Part shown: in pieces, positions 35,283-46,830 of the stretch
How positions within the stretch are numbered: position 1 is the first letter of the stretch
Layout: the number at the start of each line of letters is the position of its first letter
Assembly: GCF_020184175.1 (NCBI RefSeq)
Contig: NC_065532.1
Span: forward strand, 22,444,001-22,508,000
Source of the DNA: Aphis gossypii
Taxonomy: Eukaryota > Arthropoda > Insecta > Hemiptera > Aphididae
Direction: 5' to 3'
Length of the DNA stretch: 64,000 nt
Program-made: the position numbers and the translations under genes
Notes under the pieces: model-generated
Database searches by the model: none
What the model was told of the DNA's origin: nothing
The model's input: the letters and a program-made list of their open reading frames with translations, nothing else

Positions 35283-35856
35283 TGAATTTGAATTCAACCA
35301 ATTTTATTTTTTTTATATTTTATTCATTTTATTTATATTTCATATAATACGTATGTTTTCATTTTATTTTAAATATTTCATAATTCATTTTGGTTTTTAT
35401 TTCACTGAAATTTTGTAAATTATTAAAACATATTTATTTATAATCAATAATATAAATATTTTATAGACACATAACTTATTATTTTTAAAAAAAATATATA
35501 AATAAATACGATCATATCTTTTATATTTGTTCACTAAGATTAACCGATTCACTAGCAGCTTAATTAATCTATAATGATATAAACAATATTCAAATAAAAT
35601 AATAATTTTTAACTTTGATTTTATATCATATATTTTTTAATCTGATCGTGTTTTACAACTTTTATTATATATATTAAATAATGAATTTGAATTCAACCAA
35701 TTTTATTTTTTTATATTTTATTCATTTTATTTATATTTTCATATTATACGTATGTATTAATTTAGGTATATTTTAAATATTTCATTATTCATCTGATTTT
35801 TTATTTCACTGAAATTTTGTAAATTATTAAAACATATTTATTTATAATTAATTATA
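35283..35856 (+). repeat. Direct repeat pair, about 170 bp each
   Basis: A segment starting GAATTTGAATTCAACCAATT and ending near ATTATTAAAACATATTTATT occurs at about 35283-35450 and again at about 35684-35856, roughly 400 bp apart, with few differences. The spacer is different AT-rich sequence. Origin unknown. Confidence 0.75.
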
Positions 35857-36210
35857 TTTGTATTTTATCTTACTTATTGTTTTGCTGCATAGTTTGATGA
35901 ATACCTCGGTCCATGTTGTTGCGTTGAATAAGTAGGTTTTAGTTTATCAATTAAAAATGAATTAAGAACTAAACTGTTTCTTAAAATTAATATTGTATTT
36001 AATTTAGATAAATAATTAATAAAACTTAACTAATATCAAAAACCTCGCTTGATGATAGTGTGGTAATAAAGTCAGCGACTTACACAAGTATTGAAAGGCT
36101 GAGGATAATAGACTATAACCAACTCAAGAGCACTTTGTAAATGACTATAAGTCTATAAATATTGAATGATTATGAACCAGATTTATAGTCTGATCCAATG
36201 GTGTGATATG

Positions 36211-36440
36211 TGATCACGCCATATTACACTTTGATCACAGATATTTTTTATAGATTAGGTAAAAATATGATCACGCTATATTAAACTTTGACTACAGTTA
36301 TTTTTTTATAGAATAGGTAAAACTATGATCACGCCATATTACAACGCTACCACAGTTATTTTATAGATTAGGTAAAACTATGATCACAACATATGATACC
36401 ACAACCTTACAAATCTGTATATAAGTGATCAGTAGACATT
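36211..36440 (+). repeat. 57-bp tandem repeat with TGATCAC sites
   Basis: Units start with TGATCAC at 36211, 36268, 36326 and 36381 (spacing 57, 58, 55). Each has a CATATTA phrase, a CACAGTTATTTT-like phrase and TAGATTAGGTAAAA. TGATCA is palindromic. The array lies about 280-450 bp upstream of the spliced gene at 36662 and just before TATATAAG (about 36417), so it may act as a promoter element (inference). Confidence 0.7.
36417..36424 (+). promoter_or_regulatory. Possible TATA box
   Basis: TATATAAG after the 57-bp repeats and about 240 bp before the ATG at 36662. Weak evidence in AT-rich DNA. Confidence 0.3.
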
Positions 36441-36661
36441 GATAATAGTTAGTGTTAAATCTCAACATTGTCTATAAATTTTATGTTTCGTCGTTTCATA
36501 CCGTAATATATCCGTTTGCTACAAGTCGATAACAAACCCAAGTAACACAATTTGATCAGGTAAATGCTTTTTAAACAATCTGTTATATTAAAAATTAAAC
36601 TTATACTGATTATCATTTTTATTTAAGGTATATTTAAAAAAAAATATATATATAAAGTAAT

Positions 36662-36933
36662 ATGTCGTACTATACTAATGTATCTGCAGGCGAAAGCTCT
36701 TCAAATGATGATGATGTAAGTACCTATACCTATTTGTTTATGTATGTGTGTGTATGATATTAATATATTATTATTAAATAATAGAATGAAAGTAGCATGC
36801 TATCAACACTATCATATGCTTTAAAACCGGTAAAAATGCAAAATAAAAAAAGAAAATATGATACTGAACCAAAAGTTAAAATGTGTAAGGCTGGAAAGGT
36901 AATAATTTGTGTTGTATTATTTTTTTAAATATT

Positions 36934-36998
<65 letters not shown>

Positions 36999-37674
36999 AC
37001 ACATTCATTTTTAATATAAATATATATGAATGTATAGCAGCGAACAGAATCAATAGAGACGTACAAGGATGCCTTAGCTAGTGTAATTTCGAAAGGAAAT
37101 ATTGAAGATAACGTTTCAAACTCAATAACATTGACGGAAGGAATTAGGAAATTACACGTATACGATTCGGTGTCCAGTAGCGCCAAAATGCAATGACTAC
37201 TACGTCATCCAACATTATAAAACTAGTGCTATAAAGGACATTCCTTCACTTGAAAGGTAAAAACCATAATAAAAAAAACCAATGATTAAATGATGAACTA
37301 TAGTTAAACAACAGCGATACAATCATTTTTATTTATTGATCACCAGATTATTTTTTTAATTTGACCGTTACCTATTATTATTCAACACAAATAAATTATT
37401 AAATTCTAATTAAAATAATGAGATTCAGGATTTTATCGTTGATATTTAACTATAACATGATTAAATAATAAAACATATTACGAATATTATTAAATAATGA
37501 TTTTTTATAATAGATGGAAACATTCTGAAGCTAGCGTGAAGTTGTATAGGTACTTGCAATACCTATCCTGCTGATAATGAAATATCAAATAAAATAAACG
37601 AACTTATTCGTTCAATTTTGAATCGATGTTCATCAGATCCAAAACGAAAGATTGTAAAAAACAGCAAAAAATAA
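36662..37674 (+). pseudogene. Unrecognised spliced small gene, frame-disrupted
   Basis: Exon 1 (36662-36715, MSYYTNVSAGESSSNDDD) and exon 2 (36785-36898, ending KVKMCKAGK) end at GT donors, phase 0. Exon 3 starts at 37041 after TATAGCAG and reads RTESIETYKDALASVISKGN onward to a TGA at 37193. Open sequence then continues in another frame (NDYYVIQHYKTSAIKD) to a donor near 37258. A last exon from about 37515 ends SSDPKRKIVKNSKK at 37674 after another frame change. The product would be about 190 residues, acidic at the start and basic at the end. I do not recognise the family. It faces the PC4-like gene at 38476-37870. Confidence 0.45.
36935..36997. repeat. (CA)n microsatellite
   Basis: About 31 uninterrupted CA units inside the second intron of the spliced gene. 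A minus-strand ORF here is only this repeat. Confidence 0.95.
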
Positions 37675-37869
37675 AATGCAAATATATTATAATGTGAAAA
37701 CTATTTATTGATAATATAAATTATAACATTTAATAAAATTATTAAAATTGATAAAATTAATTAATCTTATTTTTTTACTATAATATTGAAATCAATTCTT
37801 AGAGTAATTATAACAATTATAATGGTATAAAGTTCAATACAAATTTTATTTTAAATCGTCATTAAATCA

Positions 37870-38476
37870 TATAATATCATATCTGATAGTGAATTATTGT
37901 GGAATTGAAGTATTTCATAATATATAAAACAAGAATCATCGTTCTGTATACAACACATGCTAAAGTCAAAATTTTGAATATACTGATTAGTAAAATCATT
38001 TCGCTGACAAGATGATGGGGTAGAATATTGACGTCTGCTCTAATTAATGAATATATGGTATCAAAAGTTGACTGATTTGAAACCAACTTTTTTTGCTTTT
38101 CTACAATATGTTAATCGATACATTGTTGTAATTGTTTTAAACGATGTAAATCAGTATATGATAAGGTAATAAAATGATCATTAACATGCAATTTAATAGT
38201 TAACTGATTTAAATTGACTGAATAATATATGTTATCAGTTATTTTCACGCGTTTACAATTAGTATGTAGATTATTAGTTATTGAACTATAATTGCTATCA
38301 CACATTAGTGTACACCACTGAAGTAAACCGAAGGTTAACAATTTTTTAGTAACATTACATTCTAGTATTACAATAACAGAAATCGTTTTATTAACCAAAA
38401 ATCCAACCGTTACACTTTTCTTGTTAAAAGGTCTAATACTAAATATTGATTTTGCGACAACAATTGATGGAATCAT
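37870..38476 (-). pseudogene. PC4-like protein gene, two lesions
   Basis: From the ATG at 38476: MIPSIVVAKSIFSIRPFNKK, then a KSVTVGFLVNK core, LLTFGLLQWCTLMC and a C-terminal half ending LHRLKQLQQCID, followed by a stop (TAA, about 38111). The same frame continues HIVEKQKKLVSNQSTFDTIY to NILP, and similarity to coding sequence then resumes in another frame (SSCQRNDFTNQYIQN) to near 37870, so there is one nonsense change and one frameshift at a C-run (about 38012). The full product would be about 205 residues. The first 80 residues match the fragment at 28256; the pattern resembles PC4/Sub1 ssDNA-binding domains (inference). It lies convergent to the spliced gene and about 580 bp from Polinton polymerase sequence. 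Confidence 0.6.
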
Positions 38477-38741
38477 ATTGTATGACGACGTGATCTTTTT
38501 GATATAGACGATTTCTGATGATAATTTTTAAAAACGAATAGAAATAAATGTAATAATTGAAATAAACGTAAAACACAGATGTTATTTACACATATATGAT
38601 CGTTACAACACATATTTATAAGCTAAGTGTATTACTTGTACATGTGTGGTTGTATACTAAACTAATTACATTAAAAAAATTGAAGTGAACGTGAAATCAA
38701 ATCAAATAACGTGTGGAAGGGAGAATTACTTAACTAGTAAA

Positions 38742-39053
38742 AAATTCCCCGCTTTAAAATGGAGCCAGACCCCCACATTTTTTCAGAAAAACCATGGGGC
38801 GTCTGACTCCATTTTACAGCGGGAATTTCTTACACTGCAAGGGGACAATACCCCCTCAAACTTTTTTCATCTCCGCTAAAAAATGGAGCCAGACGCCCCA
38901 TATTTATACTAATAAATGGTTAGAAAAACCATGGGGCGTCTGGCGTCTGGCTCAATTGTACAGCGGGAATTTCTTACACTGCAAGGGGACCATACCCCCT
39001 CAAACATTTTTCATCTCCGCTGAAAAATGGAGCCAGACGCCCCATATTTATAC
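38742..39053 (+). repeat. Duplicated module with inverted GGGGCGTCTGG motifs
   Basis: A roughly 137-bp module occurs twice in tandem (CCATGGGGCGTCTG at about 38793 and 38930). Each module contains CAGCGGGAATTTCTTACACT, and is bordered by ATGGAGCCAGACGCCCCA and its reverse complement. It therefore has both direct and inverted symmetry. It sits exactly where upstream polymerase coding sequence should be and has probably replaced it. Confidence 0.75.
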
Positions 39054-39465
39054 TACTACCGATGGACGTATTATGAGAGAGTTTTGTGCTCTCCGTGCAA
39101 AGTCCTACGCTTACATTTTAGAAGATAAGGAGAAAATCAAAGCAAAAGGAATCCGTGGACATGTTGTTAGAAACCACATGACTTTTCAAGATCATAAACG
39201 GTGTTTGTTTGGTGATCCCAGTTTGGAAGTAACAGCATCAAACGTCTCTATCCGTTCATTCAAACACAAATTAAAGACCATTAAATCCAATAAATTAACT
39301 TATAACAGTTTTGATGATAAAAGGGTTATACTTGAAGACAAAGTACACACCCTAGCTCATGGACACTATTCTATAGAGTGAGTATATAAATATATATATA
39401 TATATTTTAATTAATAATTTTGAATTTTATAGGGAGGAACTCGAAGCAGAACTAGATAGTTAGTT
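39054..39465 (+). pseudogene. Polinton DNA polymerase B, C-terminal remnant
   Basis: About 110 residues matching by pattern the extreme C-terminus of protein-primed type-B polymerases found in Polinton/Maverick elements: DGRIMREFCALRAKSYAY, KIKAKGIRGHVVRNHMTFQD, and a C-terminal DDKRVILEDKVHTLAHGHY. It ends in GT(G)AGT at 39380; a short following piece (EELEAELD, about 39434-39460) may be a last exon. The exonuclease, palm and thumb domains are absent, replaced by the duplicated module upstream. Confidence 0.7.
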
Positions 39466-39648
39466 TTTTGTAAATACTCCTGTATATATTTTTTGTAAAG
39501 ATTATGCCTGTATATATAATTTTTTTTTTTTTTTGTAAATATGTTTTACTATAAATTATTTCTTTGTAAATACTTCTGTATACATTTTTATACTTATTGA
39601 ATTTTTGTAAATATTTTTTCTATAAATTATTTCCATATATTACCTATA
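39466..39648 (+). repeat. TTTTTGTAAATA short repeats
   Basis: Several imperfect copies of TTTTTGTAAATAnT, also found beyond the CMC insertion at about 47455-47520. Confidence 0.55.
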
Positions 39649-39800
39649 CCCTAATAGCACCGACCGTCCTAGGATGTTCGTATTAGGTTCCTGATTTGTT
39701 CCTGTTTGGACCTTCCTGCCAGGAAACAATTAGACCTTCCCAGAACTTCCTGTTTTGGTTGATATGGTTAGGTACTAATAAAGTGATTCCTAGGAATTAC

Positions 39801-40115
39801 CTATTTGAGTCTCGTAAGGCAGTAGTTAGTGGGCACTAAATATTATGGTTCCAGGTGTTACCTGATTGAGTCTAGACAGGCAGTTATTTGTAGGCACAAA
39901 TTATTTAGTTCCCGGGAGTTTCCCGTTTGAGTCTAGATAGGCAGTACTATGTGGGCACAAATTATTTAGTTCCCGAGAGTTTCCCGTTTGAGTCTAGATA
40001 GGTAGTACTTTGTGGGTACTTATTTTTTAGTTCCCGAGAGTTTCCCGTTTGAGTCTAGATAGGTAGTACTTTGTGGGTACTTATTTTTTAGTTCCTGGGA
40101 ATTTGCCGTTTAAGT
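39801..40115 (+). repeat. 61-bp subterminal tandem array
   Basis: Five units begin at 39801, 39862, 39923, 39984 and 40045, with a partial one at 40106. Each holds TTTGAGTCTAGATAGG and TTTAGTTCCCGAGAGTTTC or close variants. Identity rises towards the inner units. Similar phrases in reverse orientation occur near the right terminus (GGGAATCATTTAGGAACTAA, GACTCAATTAGG). Confidence 0.9.
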
Positions 40116-40239
40116 CGAATCAATAGATCTATAAAAAAATTGATTTATATAAAATATTGCTAAAATATTCTTTAAATATCTGTGAGCCAATATTATTAGA
40201 AAAAAATAGCATAGGTACAACTCAGAATCTGTCATTTAT

Positions 40240-40571
40240 CAGGCATGCCTGGATCCGGTTCGCAGGAATATTCCAATTGGCCCGTGGCCATTTTATAAAA
40301 ATTAGACATTTGTATAAGTATTATAAATACAAATAAATACAAAATAAATTTAAAAAAAAAATGTTATTTTAATAAGCTTTTAAGAATTACAAAATAATGT
40401 ACATTTTAATTATTAAAATTGATTATAGAACAATGTAAGTACAATAAAATGTAAGAATGAAATTAATATAAAAAAAACATGAAGTATATATACTTATATA
40501 CCTATACGGCTTGCAGTATTAATATAAATTTTGAATGTGGCCAGCAAGTTGAAAAAGGTTGGGCATGCTTA
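40240..40571. mobile_element. Small hAT-like MITE inside the CMC element
   Basis: Left edge CAGGCATGCCTGGATCC with GGCCCGTGGCCATTTT; right edge GTGGCCAGCAAGTTGAAAAA then GGTTGGGCATGC. The edges resemble inverted hAT termini, but no exact 8-bp duplication could be confirmed. Confidence 0.45.
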
Positions 40572-41233
40572 GTTCATATAACATAAATGTGTGTATATTC
40601 TTACTGTACCTATAGTCTATAGGCTTGACACACTAGGCAGTGTACATAACAATAAAATAATTAAAATAAATCATGGAAAACATTATACATTGATTATTTT
40701 ACATATGGATGGAATAAGTTATGATCATACATTTAATTATGCTATATGCCTATATACATTATATTATATAATTTATATAGTTTTACGTCGTAATATAAAG
40801 TATTGTACACAGACGTGATATTATATTATATATATCTATAACCATGTATTATATAATAGTATTATTGAGATTACTGATTGATCCGTGGCCACGGACTTAA
40901 TATAATGTCTAGAAACGTACAGGCGAGGGGATGGCGGGGAGCTTGCTGATTTCACACCTTTTCAGTGATTTGGCTTATTGGCTATTGTTTTCAACGCATC
41001 TATGTTTACTCCGTGTCTCCGTGGTGCTTCGCAGTTTTTCACGTAACAACGTATTATAATTTAGAATATTACTGGACGTTATTATTTCATTTATGGATTT
41101 TCCTCGTGATCGATCCTTTTGTTTTATGTGAAGTGTCGACTTTCCATTTGCAGCGTATCCTGTTCGTTCGCTATTATACGTTTCGTTATTACAAATTTAC
41201 ACTTTTCAAATATCATATTATCAACATTACATT
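40572..41233. other. 5' region of the CMC genes
   Basis: No gene seen from 40572 to the first ATG at 41234. The stretch 40860-41220 is more GC-rich and probably holds the promoter and 5' UTR of the transposase transcript. Confidence 0.4.
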
Positions 41234-43958
41234 ATGTCTGATTCAGATAGTTCCGACTCCAATGAAATAGTCGGTATTGAAGCTTCCGAAATCAAGTAAG
41301 TATACCTATGTAATATTTTGTTTAAAATTTACTTACCATTTACTATTTTATTTATTAATTAATTTTTTGAGTTAGATACAACAATATAAAAAAAATATTA
41401 TTATTTTATGACGTTATTTTATTTAAAAGGTCTCACTTATAAGTTATAAGTATAACTTAAACCGTCAAATTAAATACTATAATTATGTGAATATTTTTAG
41501 TGTAGTACCTGTAAAAATCGCGTACACAAATAGTATAACAATTTTTAATTTGGGACCTAACTAGGTTGCATGCAACCATTTTTGTATATTATATTAGTTT
41601 CTAATTCACTGTATTTAACTCTTAAAATTTACATACATAAAATATTTTTTATAATTTTGAAACCTGAGAATAATTGTAATACTATTAATTAGGCACAGTT
41701 TATTTTGTTAATATAGGAAGGTTATTTACAGTCAATTGTCTTGTACAAACTTATAATTTAATACTTACTGTTTTTAAATATTACTCGATTTATTTTTAGT
41801 TTGGTTTATAGTTTTTCAATATTTTTTCTCTTTAATAGTTATTTTATTTCATTAAATTTGTTTAGGTCTTTTATTCGTCCCGAGAACCAAATATCGGCTA
41901 GACAATTACGACGTAGAATTAAAAGTCAAATAGCTAAACAGATCAATAATAATTTATTATCTACTACTCATACTTTGAAAACATTCAATGGCTCTAGTCA
42001 AAATTATCATATTAAAACTACTGATGATGCCCTTATTGATGCTAATAATTCAAATAGGGAAAATTTAAAAAAATCAGAGCCTAGTATTCTAAATAATATT
42101 ACTCATATTGATAATTTTAATTTTAATTTGAATAAAATACCAACATTTTCATCGAAATCTTCTGCAAGTGATGTTTTAGATCAATTGTCTTTTAAACAAC
42201 AAATAGCGTCTTGGGCAGTTAATGAACATATTAGTCATACATCCTTAAAAAGTTTATTAAGTATCTTAAAAAAACACTCTTGTCATTCAAATTTACCTTC
42301 AGATCCTAGAACTTTATTAAATACTCCTAGAGATACTGTACTTAGAAATATAAACTTTGGTCAATATTGGCATTATGGATTAAAAAAGGGATTAACTAAT
42401 TTTTTAAATAAGAAAAAACAAATTCAAAGCAATATAATTGAACTTATGATTAATGTTGATGGTCTCCCGATTAGTAAATCTTCAGGGAGTCAGCTTTGGC
42501 CTATCTTAGGTTCAGTTATAGGTTTTAATGAAGTATTTATAATTGGAATTTACCATAGCTATTCTAAAAAACCTGAAAACTCCCATGAATTTTTAGAATA
42601 TTTCGTTGATGAAGCTAAGGAACTGGTGAACAACGGTTTAATGATAAATGATATAACCTATCAATGTTTTATTAAAGTAATTTGTGCTGACGCACCAGCC
42701 AAATCATTTATTTTAAATGTGAAAGGGCATACTGGTTATTCTAGTTGCACTAAATGCTGGGATGAAGGTAAATATATTGAAAAAAGAATTTGTTTTTCTG
42801 ACAAATCTGGTAAAAAACGCACTGATACTGAATTTTTCCGAAAAACTGATGATGATTATCATTTAGGAACAAGCAGCGCACTAGAAGTTATACCTAAACT
42901 TGGCCTCGTCACTAATGTACCTTTTGACTATTTACATTTAATATGTTTAGGAAATGTAAAAAAACTCATTCACTTATGGTGTTGTGACAGTTTAAAAGTT
43001 CGGATTCAATATAGAAAAATTAAAGTTATATCAGATATCTTAGAAAAACAAATTAGGCCTTATACTCCATTTGAGTTTCAGAGAAAACCAAGGGGTTTAA
43101 TGCATTACCGCCAATGGAAAGGGACAGAATTTCGACAATTATTGTTATATCATGGTCCAGTTGTACTTAAATCAACACTGTCAGCAGAGCTTTATGAACA
43201 TTTTCTTACCCTTCATTGTAGTATAACAATATTGATTTCGAAACAGTTTTGTTTTCAAAATTCTCATTTAAATTATGCTGAACAATTATTGCAACATTAT
43301 GTAACTACCTTTAAACTATTATACGGTGAACACCATATCTCTCATAACGTACACGGACTTCTTCATATTGTAGATGATGTTAAACATTTTGGTTCACTAG
43401 ATTCGTTTTGAAAATTTTATGCAAAAATTTAAAGATTTAATAAGAAAAGATGATAAGCCATTACAACAGATAGCCCGTAGAATTCATGAGATCGAAAATT
43501 CTGATAATAATTTACAAAACGAGTATTATTATAAAGATGATACAATTTTTAAAGATATTCATACCAATGGACCAATTATGAAAGGATGCGTTTCACAATT
43601 TACTACTATGACATTTAGTGGTATGAAATTTCAAATTAATAATAAAGGTAATAATTGTTGTGGAATTAAAGGAAAAATTATTTTGATTGAAAATGTTTGT
43701 TTTAACGATGAATATCGAAGTCATGTAATTGTTGGTAAAGAATTCTTAGAAAAAACATCATTGTATTCTACACCATGTTCATCAGTATATTTAGGTATTT
43801 ACAAAGTTGATAAAGACAAATTGTCAAAAAGAAGTTTTTGGCCAGTTACTGAAATCAATTTAAAATATTTTATATTTCCAATTTCTGATTGCTCTACAAA
43901 GTTCGCTGTATTTCCATTGTTACACATTGACCAACAAGAGAGACCTAAAATTCAATAA
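41234..43958 (+). pseudogene. Tnp2-like CMC transposase, one frameshift
   Basis: Exon 1 (41234-41295) encodes MSDSDSSDSNEIVGIEASEI plus two bases of a Lys codon. A 570-bp GT-AG intron follows; exon 2 starts at 41866 (SFIRPENQISARQLRRRIK). The core includes MINVDGLPISKSSGSQLWPI (about 42448-42507), a CADAPAKSF Asp motif (about 42688), GHTGYSSCTKCWDEG, and HNVHGLLHIVDDVKHFG near 43345-43400, the pattern of the tnp2 transposase family. The first frame stops at 43411 (SLDSF*) and homologous coding continues in another frame from about 43400 (FENFMQKFKDLIRKDDKPL) to 43958. A small deletion at this junction explains the frame change. The rest is open, so decay is slight. Confidence 0.8.
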
Positions 43959-44141
43959 TTGGCTTTTAATAATTAATAAAGACAAATATTACATTTTTAT
44001 TACCAACCTATAATTAATATATTTAGTATATAATATAGCTTATTTATACCTTAGTAAACAATTAAAGAACTTAAAATTTAATATTCTGAACTTTTTTTTA
44101 AATAATTTATCTAGTATTTTTAACCCTTGTTTATTTGTCAT
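43959..44141. other. Spacer between Tnp2-like and DUF4806 genes
   Basis: AT-rich. It ends in TTTATTTGTCATAG, a good splice acceptor directly before the first recognisable DUF4806-gene exon. Confidence 0.5.
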
Positions 44142-46126
44142 AGAAATTATGTAATTGTTGAGTTTCATGATGGTTTACAACTTATACCACGAAATTGGAT
44201 CGCAGTAGATAAGTCTATAGCTTATTTTCCGGATATAACAAAAATTAATTCTAAACAGTTTGATAAATTGGTGTTAAATACAGAACAACCGCATTCTTCT
44301 TGGGAAACTTTTGAAATAAAAAAAATATGGGCATCATCAGGTAATAATTACTTAACTTAAAATTTTTAAAACCATTAAGATTAATAAAAATAAAAATAAA
44401 AATGACTATTATTAAAGATGACTTTATAAGAGGTAAACAAAAATTGAGAATAGCTCTTACTCTCTCTGAAACGGAAGATATTAATTCGGATAGAGATGAA
44501 CTGATTTCTAAACACAAAAGAAGATTATTAGCTGCAAAAAAACCAAAGCATACTCGTAAAATAACAATTGACAAAAAGAAACAAACACCAAAAAAATACA
44601 CTACATCATCCATTCCTCCTCTGCCAAAACCTTTTTTTAATCAATCTGGTAAGATGTTTAAACATTAATTAATCTTAAAATAATGTTACTTATTCATTGT
44701 ATCTATATTAAATTAAAATATGTTTAGGAAATAAATCACCTTATCAATCGCCTTCTAAAAATTCAACTCTTATTGATCAAAATGCTCTAGATGACTTGAA
44801 CTTTAAGTATCACGAACCTTCAAATCCAGTTATAAAAAGTTAATATTATATATTATATTTGATTTTAAAATAATAATAATAATGATAATTAAATACCATT
44901 AAATATTTTCTATACTTTTATAATATTTTAGTACAATCAAATATAGAAATTTCGCCATTAAAATTATGCAATAATCATCGTCAAATGAGACAACTACAAA
45001 ATGATAGTGTTAAAAGTATGATTATTATAAGAAACTTAAAAGTTTATATTAAATTATTTTTGGATAATTGATTAATTTATTAATTTTTAGATACTGGTTA
45101 TCAGTTTTCTCAAGGACCATTGGGTATGAAAAATACTGATTTACTTTTATATTCTAATAAATTATAATATGAACTATTTGAATCTGTTTTGTTAGAAGGA
45201 ATGGATATGAGCAGTTCTCCATTATTTATGTCATCTTCGTCTAAAGTTAAGCCTGTTTCAAATTCAACACCTAAATTCAAACCCAATAACTCTGGAGTTA
45301 TAAGAGAACTTTTTATAGACTCTCCAATTACAACACCTAAAAAGAGTAAATAATTACATTTTATTCCTAACAATTTACTTCCACCATTAATAATATTTTG
45401 TATTATTAAAAATTGTATACATTTTAGTTACCAGTAATAGAAAAAACTCAAATTTTACAATATCTACACTGATTGAACTAAATGTAAAATTGAACAAAGT
45501 AATTTTAAACCAGGCAAGACAACAACAAATGCTTGAAAAAATATGCAAACAACTTAAACCTAATAACGATGAAAGCATGTGTGATGATGATGATGTTATT
45601 TTGGAAGGATTTCCAATTGATAGTTTAGCTAGATTAAATGAAGTTAATATGACTCTTAAGACTGATAAATCATATTTAAAAAAATTGGTAAATATTTTAC
45701 AGCTTAATTTTATAATAAATTATAAATTTGATTATTTTTACTGACAATTTTATTTATAGATCAAAAAGCTTAGACAATTTCATGGTCCGAGCGTATCGTT
45801 AGTCACTAAATCTATTATGAATCTACTTTTTACAAATCATTTTGGATGTAAAATGTCTTTGACTGGCCGGGGTGCACTAAATAAAAAAGATAAAGAACCT
45901 CTTAAAACTACATTGCTATTTAAAATTATATCTGGTGAGTTGTTAAAAAAATTTTGTTCTTAATGTGTAAATTATATACAAATAATGTTTTTTTTCATTT
46001 AAAGGAGTTATTTTAAAAAATGTCAAAGGAGCAAGTGTAACATCTATTAATAAAGCTGTAACAGGTTGGCTCAAACATGCCAAGGAACGTTATGAAAGAC
46101 ACATCAAACAAAATTCTGATCCCTAA
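44142..46126 (+). CDS. DUF4806 protein of the CMC element, 9 exons in phase
   Basis: Accessory protein with the N-terminal module (NYVIVEFHDGLQLIPRNWI) and C-terminal DUF4806 domain (RQFHGPSVSLVTKSIM, then GWLKHAKERYERH) that occur together in many insect proteins. Exons 44142-44340, 44418-44647, 44728-44838, 44932-45015, 45091-45123, 45196-45349 (approximate end), 45428-45687, 45760-45934 and 46005-46126 all join in frame at GT-AG sites, with no stop. No in-frame ATG begins the first exon; it needs an upstream exon ending in phase 2. Tnp2 exon 1 (41234-41295) ends in exactly that phase. By analogy with CACTA TnpA it may bind the subterminal repeats (inference). Confidence 0.8.
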
Positions 46127-46830
46127 CCTTTGACAAATAAGATGTTTGATTACTTTTTATCTTTCTAAATAATATGTAATAATTTATATTTTTCAATATT
46201 GTTATATTTAAATATCGTATTTAATTTTTATATTTATTTTGTATTCAAGACAGAATTAGTTATTTTTTATATTAGGCATTTAAAATATATTATCATGTTT
46301 AATTTTTCATTACTTTTAAGAAGTAATTTAAATGTTTTTATTTTGTTATATTTAAATACTGTACTTAACCGTCATATGTGCAATCAAGACAAAATTAGTT
46401 TTTTTTTTTAGATATTTTAAATGTAGTATTATATATGTTGACGTTTTTATTTCTTAAAAATAATTTCTTCAGTATTTTAATTTTTATATACAATATGTCA
46501 ATATTGTACATATTTTAATCATCACAATAATATATTTAAATAAACAATAAGTGATTTTAATATCTAGATACTTAACGTTAGTAATATTATACAAATAATG
46601 AATTGATTGAAATAATTAAAAATATTCTTTTATCTTATTTAAATTTGAATTTGTTTGTAAAATACTATTATAATAGTATGTTATTAATTACCCGCTCCTA
46701 TTTATTTTTTTTTTTAGAATTGTGTTAGAAAATTTGATGCAGTTTTAAGAAGTTAAACGACTTCATGAATCATTAAGAGTGTAAAAGTTTAATATACACA
46801 ACATGACTTATTATTGTAAATAGTCATCAT
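46127..46830. other. 3' flank of the DUF4806 gene
   Basis: Very AT-rich, with two related copies of TTGTTATATTTAAATA...CAAGAC.AAATTAGTT at about 46199-46260 and 46345-46400. No gene. Confidence 0.5.

Larger units (their letters stand above)
35091..36661. other. AT-rich sequence with repeats, no gene
   Basis: Contains a pair of roughly 170-bp direct repeats, ATTGCC/GGCAAT-rich sequence at 35155-35265, and a 57-bp repeat cluster near the right end. No coding similarity. Confidence 0.5.

Noticed and set aside
36917..37186. Minus-strand ORF of 89 codons
   Set aside because: About a third of it is the translated (CA)n microsatellite and the rest is antisense to a spliced exon.
40591..41270. Two ORFs upstream of the CMC transposase
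   Set aside because: Tyr/Ile-rich readings of AT-rich leader sequence; the second overlaps the real start exon in another frame.
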